NCBI RefSeq assembly: GCF_025263565.1
Contig: NZ_CP079865.1
Span: 5,518,001-5,582,000 of the forward strand
DNA: 64,000 bases
Direction of reading: 5' to 3'
Origin: Mycobacterium sp. SMC-8
GTDB taxonomy: Bacteria > Actinomycetota > Actinomycetes > Mycobacteriales > Mycobacteriaceae
The notes under the pieces were generated by a model. It saw nothing but the letters and a program-made list of their open reading frames with translations. It was not told where the DNA came from and did no database searches. This document shows, piece by piece, positions 52,119-60,554 of this stretch. Each line of letters opens with the position of its first letter. Within the stretch, counting starts at the first letter, position 1. The position numbers were made by a program, and so were the translations under genes.

Positions 52119-53401
52119 GGTGCCTCCATCATCGATGCGTAGTGGGACCAGAAACCGCGCATGCCGGTCTCGTCCGTGGCCATCCCGATGGTGAAACCGT
52201 TGTCGTCGATCCGTTCTCGGTGCAGGCCGCGACGCACGTCGAGCCATTCCGGTTGCAGCGACTCGATGCCGAGCTGGTTGCGTTCGTACATCTCGGTGTC
52301 GTCGGCCAGCAGCATGCCGGCCGGGCCCACCGATCCGACGCACTGCGACACCATCCGCTTGTTCAATTCCGGTGCGCCGGCGAGTTGGACCGCCGTGGAG
52401 TACTGGACGCAATGATTCACCGAGACAGGCTGGATGTTGAACACCTGGATCTCGGCGATGAAGAGGTTGGGGAAGATCATCACGTGCGGTGCGCCCTCGA
52501 TGAGGATCTGCTCGGCGGACTCCCCGTGTAGTTCGCGCATCGCCGCGACGTAGTTGGGCACCCGTTGTTCGGTGGTGCCGAACCAGCGCATCGGCTCGGC
52601 GAACTTGCGGAACTCAGGACGAAGATCGTTCTCACTGTGGCCGTTACCGAGGTTGCGCGTCACCGCGGTGGAGGCGTCGCTGTACAGCGGGCCGATCGTG
52701 CTTCCGGTCACCCCGAAGATGGAGCCGTGCACGAACTGAGGGTGATAGCCGTCGGTCTCGTTCTCCGCCAGCAGCTTCCAGTTGGCTCCGGTGTCATGCT
52801 GCAGCCAGCCCGCCGACAGATCGACGCGGCCGAGCGGTGACAGCCGGACCAGCCGATCGATCTCCCCGGCGGCGGCACCGAGGTGCTCCTTCAGGGTGGG
52901 CCCCTCTTCGGCGAAGCTGCCGAAGACGAACCCGTGGTAGGACTCGACGCGGGGAACGCGTCCCATCGCCAGGTCGAGCTTGCGCGTGTTGTACCCCTTG
53001 TTGAACGGAAAGCCGATCAGCTCGCCGGTGTTGCGGTACGTCCACCCGTGATAGGGGCAGCGAAACGTCCCCGAGTTGCCCTTGAGGTCGTCGCACACCT
53101 GGTTTCCGCGGTGTGCGCAGCGGTTCAGCAGCAGGTGAACTCCGCCGTCACGGTCGCGGGTCATGATGATGTCCTGCAGGCCGAGCTTCTTGCGCACGTA
53201 GTCGCCGGGCTGCGCGACCTCACTCTCATGGCCGACAAAAACCCAGGTGCGGTACCAGATCTTCTGCAGCTCCTCGGCGAAGATCGTCGGATCAGTATAC
53301 AGCGAGCCGTGCACCTTGTCGCTCTTGATCAGGGCCGAGAAGCGGCTGGTGCTCTCGGCGCCGAGATCCGGTGGCTTGGTGCCCGTCAATTCTGAAGTCA
53401 T
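52115..53401 (-). CDS. Rieske non-haem iron dioxygenase, alpha subunit
   Basis: A 428-residue oxygenase. The Rieske cluster ligands are Cys95 and His97 (RCAHRGN) and Cys115 and His118 (CPYHGWTY). The mononuclear iron site is ENETDGYHPQFVH, with His220 and His225 and the electron-bridging Asp217. It would insert O2 into an aromatic or polycyclic substrate. Adjacent genes supply the beta subunit but no ferredoxin or reductase, so electrons must come from elsewhere (perhaps the FprB-like protein). Its place among acyl-CoA enzymes suggests a CoA ester or its acid as substrate. Confidence 0.93.
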   Translation of the reverse strand: MTSELTGTKPPDLGAESTSRFSALIKSDKVHGSLYTDPTIFAEELQKIWYRTWVFVGHESEVAQPGDYVRKKLGLQDIIMTRDRDGGVHLLLNRCAHRGNQVCDDLKGNSGTFRCPYHGWTYRNTGELIGFPFNKGYNTRKLDLAMGRVPRVESYHGFVFGSFAEEGPTLKEHLGAAAGEIDRLVRLSPLGRVDLSAGWLQHDTGANWKLLAENETDGYHPQFVHGSIFGVTGSTIGPLYSDASTAVTRNLGNGHSENDLRPEFRKFAEPMRWFGTTEQRVPNYVAAMRELHGESAEQILIEGAPHVMIFPNLFIAEIQVFNIQPVSVNHCVQYSTAVQLAGAPELNKRMVSQCVGSVGPAGMLLADDTEMYERNQLGIESLQPEWLDVRRGLHRERIDDNGFTIGMATDETGMRGFWSHYASMMEAP

Positions 53402-54219
53402 TCTCGAACTCCCTCCTTGGCGCCGAAAACGGCGCGACGCTTTTCCTTGAACGCCGTGATGCCCTCGACGAAGTCGTCGCTGCCGAAGAGCGCGGCCTGA
53501 TGAGTGGCTTCGCGGTCGAGCACGTCGAACGGCGACAATCCCGGCGCCACCGCCAGCAGGGACTTGATCACCGCGAGCGCATCGGCGGGCCCTGCGGCGA
53601 GGCCGGCGGCATCTTCGAGTGCATCGTGGAGTGCCGCGTTCGGCTCCGTAAGCGCATCGACCAGCCCGATGCTAAATGCTTCCTCTGCACCGATCACCTC
53701 AGGCAACATCAGCATCTGGCGCGCACGCGCGACACCGACGCGGGTGGGCAACGACGTGTAGGCGCCCATGTCCCCGGCCAGACCGACCGCGGTGAAGGTC
53801 GTCGCGAACTTGGCATCGCGGGCTGCCACCACGCGGTCGCACGCCGCCGCGAGGGCAGTCCCGGCGCCGAACGCCGCCCCCTCGACCGCGGCGACCACCG
53901 GCTTGCCCGTACCCCAGATGGCCCTGATCACGCGCTGTGCCAGCTGTGCTCGCTCAAGAGCCGCCCCCGGAGCCATTCGGTCCATCGAACTGATGTCCCC
54001 ACCGGAACAGAAGGACCTACCCGCTCCCGTCAGCACGATGGCGCGCACCGACGCGTCGCGGTCGGCGGCTTCGATGGCGCCGGCCAGGGCCAGCCGCAGC
54101 GGGATGTCGATGGCGTTGAGCTTGTCGGGGCGATTCAGCGTCACGACGGCGACTGCGTCGATCTGCTCGGTCAGCACCAGTCCGGCAGCCTGGTCTGGTG
54201 ACTGCGGCGAGCTCGTCAT
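53398..54219 (-). CDS. Enoyl-CoA hydratase/isomerase (crotonase), copy 1
   Basis: A 273-residue crotonase-fold protein with NRPDKLNAID, the oxyanion-hole loop GRSFCSGGDIS and EGAAFGAGTALAAACD. The first catalytic-Glu position (usually EGVAxGGG) is EGAAFGAG, and the second is the Asp of VGLAGDMGAYTSLPTRVG, so hydratase activity is less certain than fold membership. ATG 54219 overlaps the neighbouring stop. It lies between the dioxygenase and the other two crotonases. Confidence 0.88.
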   Translation of the reverse strand: MTSSPQSPDQAAGLVLTEQIDAVAVVTLNRPDKLNAIDIPLRLALAGAIEAADRDASVRAIVLTGAGRSFCSGGDISSMDRMAPGAALERAQLAQRVIRAIWGTGKPVVAAVEGAAFGAGTALAAACDRVVAARDAKFATTFTAVGLAGDMGAYTSLPTRVGVARARQMLMLPEVIGAEEAFSIGLVDALTEPNAALHDALEDAAGLAAGPADALAVIKSLLAVAPGLSPFDVLDREATHQAALFGSDDFVEGITAFKEKRRAVFGAKEGVRE

Positions 54220-55016
54220 TTCTGGAACCTCGGCGGCCGCTTCTCGATGACGGCTCGCAATCCCTCCAGCGCGTCGGCCGTGCCGGAGAGCTCCGAGACG
54301 GTTCTGGCTTCCTCGGCCAGGCGCTGTTCCACCGATGCGCCGACGCCACTCCACACCAGCCGCTTGGTGGCGGACAGCGCCTGGGTGGGCAACTGGGCCA
54401 GTTGCCCGGCCAGCTCCTCGGCGCGAGCCTCTAGTTCGCCGTCCGCGGTGACCTCGGTGATCAGACCGATGTGCAACGCCTCGGCGGCGGTGATGGTCGG
54501 ATTGGTCAGCACGATCCGCAGCGCCTGCCGCAACCCGACCAGTTGGGTAAGCGTCACGGACACCCCGCCGTCGGGTGCCATCCCGACGCGCACGGCCCCG
54601 GAGAAGAACTTCGCGGATTCACCCGCGATCACGATGTCTGAGGCGCACACCAGTCCCAGCCCACCACCACCGGCGGCGAAGCCCTGCACCGCGGTCACCA
54701 CGGGGACCCTCAGCTGGATCAGTGCCGCGGAGGCCAGCTGTAGCCAGGCCGTCGCCTCCCTCAGGTAGTCCGGGAGGTCAGCGCCCTTGGATTCGAACGT
54801 GTGTATGTCGCCGCCGGCACAGAAGTTCCGGCCCTCACCGGTCAACAGCACGACGCGGACCCTGGGATCGGCGTGGCAGGCCAGGATCGCCTCGTGCAGG
54901 GCCTTGAGAAGCTCCACGTTCAAACCGTTGGAGACCTCCGGCCGGTTCAGTCGCAGACGGGCGATTCCGCCCTCTACGTCGAGTGCGATTGGCGCCGCGG
55001 GGCTGATCGCCGTCAC
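54216..55016 (-). CDS. Enoyl-CoA hydratase/isomerase (crotonase), copy 2
   Basis: A 266-residue crotonase-fold protein: NRPEVSNGLN, GRNFCAGGDIHTF and VQGFAAGGGGLGLVCASD. The two usual catalytic Glu positions are Gly-Phe-Ala-Ala (in VQGFAAGG) and Asp (in VGMAPDGG), so it may catalyse isomerisation or another crotonase reaction rather than simple hydration. GTG 55016 overlaps the stop of the next crotonase gene. Confidence 0.88.
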   Translation of the reverse strand: MTAISPAAPIALDVEGGIARLRLNRPEVSNGLNVELLKALHEAILACHADPRVRVVLLTGEGRNFCAGGDIHTFESKGADLPDYLREATAWLQLASAALIQLRVPVVTAVQGFAAGGGGLGLVCASDIVIAGESAKFFSGAVRVGMAPDGGVSVTLTQLVGLRQALRIVLTNPTITAAEALHIGLITEVTADGELEARAEELAGQLAQLPTQALSATKRLVWSGVGASVEQRLAEEARTVSELSGTADALEGLRAVIEKRPPRFQK

Positions 55017-55783
55017 CGGTTTCCTCCTCGTTCAGTGAACGCCAACGCGCCGTTGCGCCCGGCTCCCTCGCTGATGTGCCGTACGACCTCGACGAGTTCC
55101 TCGTCCAAGCCATCGGCGAGTGGTCTCTTGAGTCCAGTGACCACCAACCGCTTGATGGCCACGAGGGCGCTGCGATCTCGTCCGGCCATCGTGGCCACGA
55201 AACTCTCCGTCGCCTCGTCGAACTCCGATTGCGGGAAGCTGCGGTATGCCAGTCCCAGCCGCGCGGCGTCCGCGCCGGACAACCGGTCACCGCTGAGCAG
55301 CAACCCCATTGCCTGCTGCCCACCGACCAACCGGGGCAGCCGCTGCGTGCTCCCCCCGCCCGGGATCATGCCGAATCGGATGTGGTTGTCCGCGATCCTC
55401 GCGTCGTCGCTGACAAGCACGATATCCGCGGCCTGCATGAGCTCGAAGCCTCCCGCCGCCGCCACACCCTCCACGGCAGCGACTACGGGAACCTCGACAT
55501 CGGCGATGGCCTCACATGCGGCCCGGAAGGCTTCGAACAATGTCCGCAGCGCCGTCGGTCCTTCGCCACGAAGTCGCTCAACGTCGCCGAAATCACCGCC
55601 GGCAGAGAAGTTTCCACCGGCACCTCGGATCAGCACCACGTTCACCGCCGGGTCTGACCCCAGGAGTCGGATAGCTCGCTCCAGTGCCACGCCCAATTCG
55701 ACGCTGATCGCGTTCATGTGTTCGGGCCGGTCGAGCGTTATCCGTCCGACACCGGCGGACTCGGTAACCGCTACCGGTGTCAT
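55013..55783 (-). CDS. Enoyl-CoA hydratase/isomerase (crotonase), copy 3
   Basis: A 256-residue crotonase-fold protein: DRPEHMNAIS, GGNFSAGGDFGDV, VEGVAAAGGFELMQAAD and FGMIPGGGSTQRLPRLVG. The EGVAAAGG and GMIPGGG blocks are close to classic hydratases; the second catalytic Glu is Gly here. Three different crotonases in a row point to a multi-step ring or side-chain breakdown on CoA. It is coupled to the SDR gene by a 4-bp overlap. Confidence 0.88.
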   Translation of the reverse strand: MTPVAVTESAGVGRITLDRPEHMNAISVELGVALERAIRLLGSDPAVNVVLIRGAGGNFSAGGDFGDVERLRGEGPTALRTLFEAFRAACEAIADVEVPVVAAVEGVAAAGGFELMQAADIVLVSDDARIADNHIRFGMIPGGGSTQRLPRLVGGQQAMGLLLSGDRLSGADAARLGLAYRSFPQSEFDEATESFVATMAGRDRSALVAIKRLVVTGLKRPLADGLDEELVEVVRHISEGAGRNGALAFTERGGNR

Positions 55784-56514
55784 ATATACCGGCCTCCGCC
55801 CACCTCGATCACCGTGCCGGTGATGTAACTGGCCAGGTCGGAGGCCAGGAAGACCACGGCACCGGCAACCTCGGCGGGCTCTCCGGCGCGCCTCATCGGC
55901 ACCGCCGCCTCGCGTTCGGCGAACACTTCGGGCGGCATGGCGGCGGTCATCGGCGTGCGAATGAGACCCGGCTGGACGGCGTTGACCCTGACGTTGTGGT
56001 GGGCCAACTCCTTGGCGGCGGCCTTGGTCAGTCCGACGATTCCCGCCTTGGCCGCGCTGTAGTTCGTCTGCCCGGGGTTTCCGGACTTACCGGACAGTGA
56101 GGAAATGTTGACGATACTTCCGGACTTCGCCTCGCGCATCGCGGCCGACGCCTCGCGCACCCCCAGCCAGGTGCCTCGCACGTGCACGGTGACGACGGTG
56201 TCGAACTGGTCCACGGTCATTTTCTTCAGGGACGCATCCCTTGTCACCCCGGCGTTGTTGACGAACACATCCAACCGGCCGAACTCGGACAAGGTGTCGG
56301 CGACGACCGCACGGACCTGCTCTTCCGATGTGACGTCGCAGGCCAACCCCAGGCCCCCGACGTCGTCGGCGGCGACCTTGGCCGCATCGCCGTCGATATC
56401 GACCAGCACCACGCTCGCGCCGAAGGACCGCAATGACCGGGCGATCTCGCGGCCGATACCCTGTCCGGCACCGGTGACGACGGCAACGCGGTCCGAGAGC
56501 ATTTGATCAACCAT
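55780..56514 (-). CDS. FabG-like short-chain dehydrogenase, first gene of the CoA operon
   Basis: A 244-residue classical SDR: TGAGQGIG cofactor motif, NNAGVTRD, Ser in VNISSLSGK, and Tyr-Lys in NYSAAKAG. The Asp in LVDIDGD after strand 2 suggests NAD+ preference. It probably oxidises a 3-hydroxyacyl-CoA or a diol made by the dioxygenase. It is first in the leftward 13-gene operon (56.5 to 43.7 kb), with a promoter at 56555-56583. Confidence 0.92.
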   Translation of the reverse strand: MVDQMLSDRVAVVTGAGQGIGREIARSLRSFGASVVLVDIDGDAAKVAADDVGGLGLACDVTSEEQVRAVVADTLSEFGRLDVFVNNAGVTRDASLKKMTVDQFDTVVTVHVRGTWLGVREASAAMREAKSGSIVNISSLSGKSGNPGQTNYSAAKAGIVGLTKAAAKELAHHNVRVNAVQPGLIRTPMTAAMPPEVFAEREAAVPMRRAGEPAEVAGAVVFLASDLASYITGTVIEVGGGRYI

Positions 56515-56546
56515 GAGCGCCTAACTCCGATCATAAGCGAGCAATT

Positions 56547-56583
56547 TCTAATTGATATTAAACTAAATACCGTGACGATTCAA
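56547..56583 (-). promoter_or_regulatory. Promoter and operator candidate of the Rieske/CoA operon
   Basis: Minus strand: TTGAAT (56583-56578), 17 bp, TAATAT (56560-56555), giving a leader of about 34 nt. TCTAATTGATATTAA (plus strand, 56547-56561) covers the -10 and start point. It shares 11 of 15 positions with the motif before the CaiB gene, and CAATTTCTAATTG within and beside it is an inverted repeat. Confidence 0.6.
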
Positions 56584-57094
56584 CCGTCCTGGCTGGGACA
56601 TATCAGTAGATCTCACGATCGGCTGGCGAGTTCCTCTGATTCCTCGCCAAGCGACGGTGCGTCTGCTGACGCCACGAGCTGTCCATCAGCTGTGCAGGCC
56701 TCGTGCAGCCCCACCCATTCATCCGCTGCGCCGAGTGCGTCCGCCGCCAGGACAGTTGCGCAAACTCTGCCCCGAAGGCATCCTCACATCGCGGACGCCG
56801 CAGTCGCCAACTGCGCCGGCTTCGCGCCGGAATTGACGACGTCGTCCGAAGCCTGCGACCTGTTGACGATGCGTCGCAGAACCGGCAATCTCGCTGCGCC
56901 TGAAGACATTGAAACAATCATCCGCCTCGCTGTTTGATCGGGTGTTGACGCCGCCTGACTAGTTTCCGGGCTCGCGCAGCTGCCGCCACGGAGCCGAGTC
57001 GTTTCAGAGTTTTATCGGTCGCGTCCGGGCAGCGCCGTGTTCATCGCGACTCGCTCCTGAGGGCTTGGCCAGAGCACACGCGAATCGTCATTCG
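56584..57094. other. Intergenic region, no convincing gene
   Basis: About 510 bp upstream of the CoA operon. Frames open on both strands have Ser/Arg-rich translations without family features. It could be decayed coding sequence, but I cannot name it. Confidence 0.45.
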
Positions 57095-57460
57095 CTACGG
57101 GTTGTCGACTTTCGGTAGGCAACGCAGACTGGCGCGGATCTCGCCGATGGCGTCGCCCGTCAACGCAGCTATCGCCGACATGTCCTGACCAGTGGCCTGC
57201 ATGAGCTTGATTGCCGCACCAGCCTCCCCGCGGTGGACCGCACGGCGCTTGCCAGCCTCGGCGCGCACCTGTTCGGTTACCGCAGCCATCCGTTCGGTCT
57301 CCCAGGCGTCGACTTCGGCCAGCTTGGCTTTAGCCACCATGTAATTCGCGGCATACTCGATGTTCGCTCTGTCCCGGGCTGCGCGGGCATCGTTTGCACG
57401 CCTCGTCGCCTCGCGTGCCCGTCGGTGAGCTTCGATTTTCGAGGTGCTTGCGGATGTCAT
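57095..57460 (-). CDS. Hypothetical Ala/Arg-rich coiled-coil protein
   Basis: A 121-residue protein, starting at MTSASTSKIEAHRRA (ATG 57460). The first 85 or so residues are charged and alanine-rich with heptad-like spacing, so a coiled coil or long helix is likely. The end (TGQDMSAIAALTGDAIGEIRASL) resembles a short helix-turn-helix. I do not recognise the family, though similar short proteins occur near mobile elements in mycobacteria. It lies just left of the IS3-family element. Confidence 0.55.
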   Translation of the reverse strand: MTSASTSKIEAHRRAREATRRANDARAARDRANIEYAANYMVAKAKLAEVDAWETERMAAVTEQVRAEAGKRRAVHRGEAGAAIKLMQATGQDMSAIAALTGDAIGEIRASLRCLPKVDNP

Positions 57461-57719
57461 TCTCGGGACGATAGATCGCAGGCGACACATGGGTCCACCA
57501 CCAGAGCCACATTCGCTGTCTGCCATATTTTCGGCCCTTTGCAGCGGACCCGGACGGTCGTGGTTGCGCCGTTCGGCACCGTGTCCCACAGCTGCCCCTG
57601 TATAGCCGCATTCGGCGGCCCCCAACGCATCACACACCTCTTGCACTCAGGGGGTAAGTGTTATCTAACAGGCAGATTGAGAGTCTCTTAGTCGCTCGCA
57701 GACACGTCTTTTGGGCAAG

Positions 57720-57743
57720 TGATCCACCCCGGCGTGTCCGGAG
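57720..57743 (+). repeat. IS3-family left inverted repeat
   Basis: TGATCCACCCCGGCGTGTCC plus four bases; it pairs with the repeat at 60511-60534 with four mismatches. Confidence 0.8.
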
Positions 57744-57770
57744 AGTTCGTCCGTTGGGAAGGATGGACAC

Positions 57771-58097
57771 GTGGGATCGAAGTCATCGAGGCGGTATCCA
57801 GACGAGTTGAAGGCGCGGGCGGTGCAGATGGTGGTCGATCTGCGCAGCGACACGACCTCGGAGTGGGAGGCGATGGGCAGGGTTGCTGACCTGCTGGGTG
57901 TCGGGACAGCCGAGACGGTGCGCAAATGGGTCCGCCAGGCCGAGATCGACGCCGGTGGTCGGGCCGGGCAGACCAGCCAGGAATCCGAGGTGCTGCGCAA
58001 GCCGCGCCGGGAGAATGCCGAACTCAAGCGGGCCAACGCGATCTTGAAGGCGGCATCGGTTTTCTTCGCTGCCGAGCTCGACCGGCCCTCTCAGTAG
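57771..58097 (+). CDS. IS3-family transposase OrfA
   Basis: A 108-residue helix-turn-helix protein: RRYPDELKARAVQMVVD, VADLLGVGTAETVRKWVRQAEID, then a leucine-zipper-like part (ENAELKRANAILKAASVFFAAELDRP). It binds the element ends; a -1 frameshift near its end would make the OrfAB transposase. The start is GTG 57771. It appears intact, though its partner OrfB is disrupted. Confidence 0.85.
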   Translation: MGSKSSRRYPDELKARAVQMVVDLRSDTTSEWEAMGRVADLLGVGTAETVRKWVRQAEIDAGGRAGQTSQESEVLRKPRRENAELKRANAILKAASVFFAAELDRPSQ

Positions 58098-58754
58098 TCG
58101 TGGAGTTCATCAGCGCCCACCAGCACCAGCGGGTGGGCGCTGATGGTCTCAAGTGGGGTGTCGAGTCGATGTGCGCCGTACTCTCGGAGTTCGGCGTCAC
58201 GATCGCCCCGTCGACGTATTATGCCCACCGCGCCCGCCGCGGCCCCTCGAAGGCCGACTGGGCGGATGCGCAGGTGATCGACGCGATCTACCGGCTCCGT
58301 GCGTCCAATGCGCTGTACAAGATTCTGGGTGCTCGCAAGACGTGGATTGTGTTGCGCACCGATGGGCTCGATGTCTCGCGGTGCGTGGTGGAGCGGGTGA
58401 TGCGGGAGATGGGTTGGCGTGGTGCGTGCAAGCGGCGCCGGGTCCGTACTACCGTTGCCGACCCGGCCGCGACACGGGCACCGGACCGGGTGGCTCGGCG
58501 GTTTGTCGCCCAGGCGCCCGATCGTTTGTGGGTGGCCGATTTCACGTATTGCCGAACCCGTGCGGGGTGGGCGTACACCGCGTTCGTGATCGATGTCTAT
58601 GCCCGCAAGATTGTCGGCTGGAAGGTGGCCACCGAGATGACCCAGAAGCTGGTGACCGATGCGATCAACCATGCGGTCGATGCTAGAAAGCGTTCCGGTG
58701 CAACAACATTGAACAATCTCATTCACCATAGCGATGCGGGATCTCAACGCGGAT

Positions 58755-58772
58755 TCAACTGGTCGACGCAAC
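58755..58772 (+). repeat. IS30-family left inverted repeat
   Basis: TCAACTGGTCGACGCAAC pairs with 60171-60188 (read in reverse, TCAACCGGTGGACGCAAC). It also contains the last codons of the transposase gene. Confidence 0.75.
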
Positions 58773-60149
58773 AGTATCCTCGATCGAGGATAGTTCATCG
58801 CGCATCAGTTCGGCGGGTGTTCGCCACTTGAGGATCTTGCGCGGACGGTTGTTCAATGTGTCGGCAACAGCTTGCAATTCTGTTGATGTCCAACGTGATA
58901 AGTCAGTCCCCTTGGGGAAGTACTGCCGAAGGAGACCGTTGGTGTTCTCGTCGGTACCGCGCTGCCACGGGCTGTGCGGATCGGCGAAGTACACCCGCAC
59001 ACCGGTCGTATCGGTCAACGCGGTGTGAGCAGATAGTTCCTTGCCTCGGTCCCAGGTCAGTGACTTTCTCAGCGGCTCTGCAATTTTCGTCAGCTCCGCT
59101 TCCAGCGCGGCGTTCATGGACAACGCACCATAGCCGCCGAGGGCCGGGCCGTTCTTGACCGGTTTACTCACCCCCCACCCATCCTTGCGTGGCAGGTGAA
59201 CAAGCATGGTGTAGCGCGTCTTGCGCTCGACAACCGTGCCGATCGCCGAGCGTCCAAGCCCGATGATGAGATCTCCCTCCCAGTGGCCGGCAACGCTGCG
59301 GTCATCCGCCTCCTTCGGCCTGTTGCTGATCACGGTGTCCTCGGTGACATGCGCCCACGCGACTCGCTTTGAGCGGGCTCGCGGCATGCGCAACGCTCGA
59401 CCCGTGCGCAGACTCAGGATCTCGTCACGGTCGAGGCCACCGCGGCCCTCGATGTATAAGGCCTGGTAGATCGCCTCGTGGCTGATCCGCATCGATGGAT
59501 CATCGGGAAAGTCGATCGTGATCCGGTTCGCGATCTGCTCTGGGCTCCATGCCTGCACCCAGCGACGATCGGCCCGATGCGGCTTGTTGCGGCCGGTCCA
59601 CTGCCCGACCGCGGGTCCGGCGACCACGTTGCCCTCGGCATCATGAATCTGGCCAGACAGTCGTTGATGGACGTACTCGCGCAGCTTCGGGTTGGTCTCC
59701 AGCTTGGTGGCCTTCGGTCGGCGGGCGAACAGTTCTGCCTTCCATTGAGCTACCGACGCCCGGTACTGCAGTGTTCCGCTTCGGGTTGCTGCGTTGCGGC
59801 GCAGCTCCCGCGAGATCGTCGATGGACTCCGTCCCAAAGCCGAAGCGATCTCTCGAGTTCCTTTACCCTGCACGCGAAGTAATGCGATCTCTTCTCGCTC
59901 GGGAAAGGTCAAGTAGCGACCTGAAGGCGCCGGCCAAGAGTACGGGGACATGCCCCCACCTTGACGGAACCATCGGGATCCCACGACGCCCGACACACCG
60001 ACGGCCACCCCGGCTTCCGAAGGCAACATCCCCTCGGCCACCTTGTCCCAGAATCGACGCTCCAACCCACGATGGTGACCGGGATGCCCCGGCGACCGCA
60101 GCGGCCTGCGCCCGGTAACCTCACGAACCCAATCTGACGGACGTCCCAC
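58755..60149 (-). CDS. IS30-family transposase
   Basis: A 464-residue DDE transposase. The N-terminal HTH is at about 80-130 (YLTFPEREEIALLRVQGK, then REIASALGRSPSTISRELRRN). The core has the IS30 signature GHWEGDLIIG (first Asp), RTGRALRMPRARS, and WQRGTDENTNGLLRQYFPKG near the catalytic Glu. The start is GTG 60149, behind a strong AGGAGG. It appears full length and so may be active. Confidence 0.93.
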   Translation of the reverse strand: MGRPSDWVREVTGRRPLRSPGHPGHHRGLERRFWDKVAEGMLPSEAGVAVGVSGVVGSRWFRQGGGMSPYSWPAPSGRYLTFPEREEIALLRVQGKGTREIASALGRSPSTISRELRRNAATRSGTLQYRASVAQWKAELFARRPKATKLETNPKLREYVHQRLSGQIHDAEGNVVAGPAVGQWTGRNKPHRADRRWVQAWSPEQIANRITIDFPDDPSMRISHEAIYQALYIEGRGGLDRDEILSLRTGRALRMPRARSKRVAWAHVTEDTVISNRPKEADDRSVAGHWEGDLIIGLGRSAIGTVVERKTRYTMLVHLPRKDGWGVSKPVKNGPALGGYGALSMNAALEAELTKIAEPLRKSLTWDRGKELSAHTALTDTTGVRVYFADPHSPWQRGTDENTNGLLRQYFPKGTDLSRWTSTELQAVADTLNNRPRKILKWRTPAELMRDELSSIEDTVASTS

Positions 60150-60170
60150 AGCACCCTCCTGACCTCGGGT

Positions 60171-60188
60171 GTTGCGTCCACCGGTTGA
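60171..60188 (-). repeat. IS30-family right inverted repeat
   Basis: Partner of the repeat at 58755-58772, 16 of 18 positions identical. Confidence 0.75.
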
Positions 60189-60510
60189 GCCTGATCAATA
60201 CACTGCGGTGGCCTTCACCGAACGGTTGGCCGCCGAAGGGATTCTCCCGTCAGTCGGATCAGTGGGCGATAGTTTCGATAACGCTCTGGCCGAATCGATC
60301 AACAGCAGCTACAAGACCGAGCTCATTGACCACCAACCGCCCTACCCCGGCGCCGCCGAGCTGTCCCTGGCCACCGCCGAATGGGTCGCCTTCTACAACC
60401 GCCAGCGGCCCAACGGCTACTGCCAGGACCTCACGCCGGACCGAGCCGAAGCGCTCTATTACCATCGCCAGCGGCACCCTCAGACCGAGGAGGCACTCAG
60501 ATAAGAGAAC

Positions 60511-60534
60511 CTCCCGACATACCGGGGCGGATCA
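60511..60534 (-). repeat. IS3-family right inverted repeat
   Basis: Partner of 57720-57743; it ends GGATCA. It lies only about 20 bp before the start of the DoxX-like gene. Confidence 0.8.
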
Positions 60535-60554
60535 ACATCGGAAAGGGCCTGCTC

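Larger units (their letters stand above)
58748..60194 (-). mobile_element. IS30-family insertion sequence nested in the IS3-family element
   Basis: About 1.45 kb carrying one leftward IS30 transposase gene. Flanks show a TCA(A) target duplication: 58744-58746/7 and 60195-60197/8. Internal inverted repeats at 58755-58772 and 60171-60188 match at 16 of 18 positions. The outermost few bases are less symmetrical, so the exact ends may be off by one or two. Confidence 0.85.
58100..60504 (+). pseudogene. IS3-family transposase OrfB, split by an IS30-family insertion
   Basis: The 5' part (58100 to about 58746) has the rve integrase features LWVADFTYCRT (first Asp) and NNLIHHSDAGS (second Asp). The 3' part (60195-60504) resumes with QYTAVAFTERL and has GDSFDNALAESINSSYKTELI with the catalytic Glu (split here as GDSFDNALAES and INSSYKTELI). 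The join restores HHSDAGS-QYT exactly if a TCA(A) target duplication is removed. The insertion therefore separates the second Asp from the Glu, and the transposase is inactive. Confidence 0.88.
57720..60534 (+). mobile_element. IS3-family insertion sequence, interrupted by an IS30-family element
   Basis: The ends are 24-bp imperfect inverted repeats (20 of 24 identical) beginning TGATCC and ending GGATCA, the TG...CA ends usual for IS3. Inside are orfA and orfB in -1 register. Removing the inserted IS30-family element leaves about 1.37 kb, a normal IS3 size. No target duplication is visible at the outer ends. Confidence 0.85.

Noticed and set aside
56503..56937. Rightward 144-residue frame upstream of the CoA operon
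   Set aside because: It starts inside the SDR gene on the other strand, is Ser/Ala-rich, and has no ribosome site or family feature.
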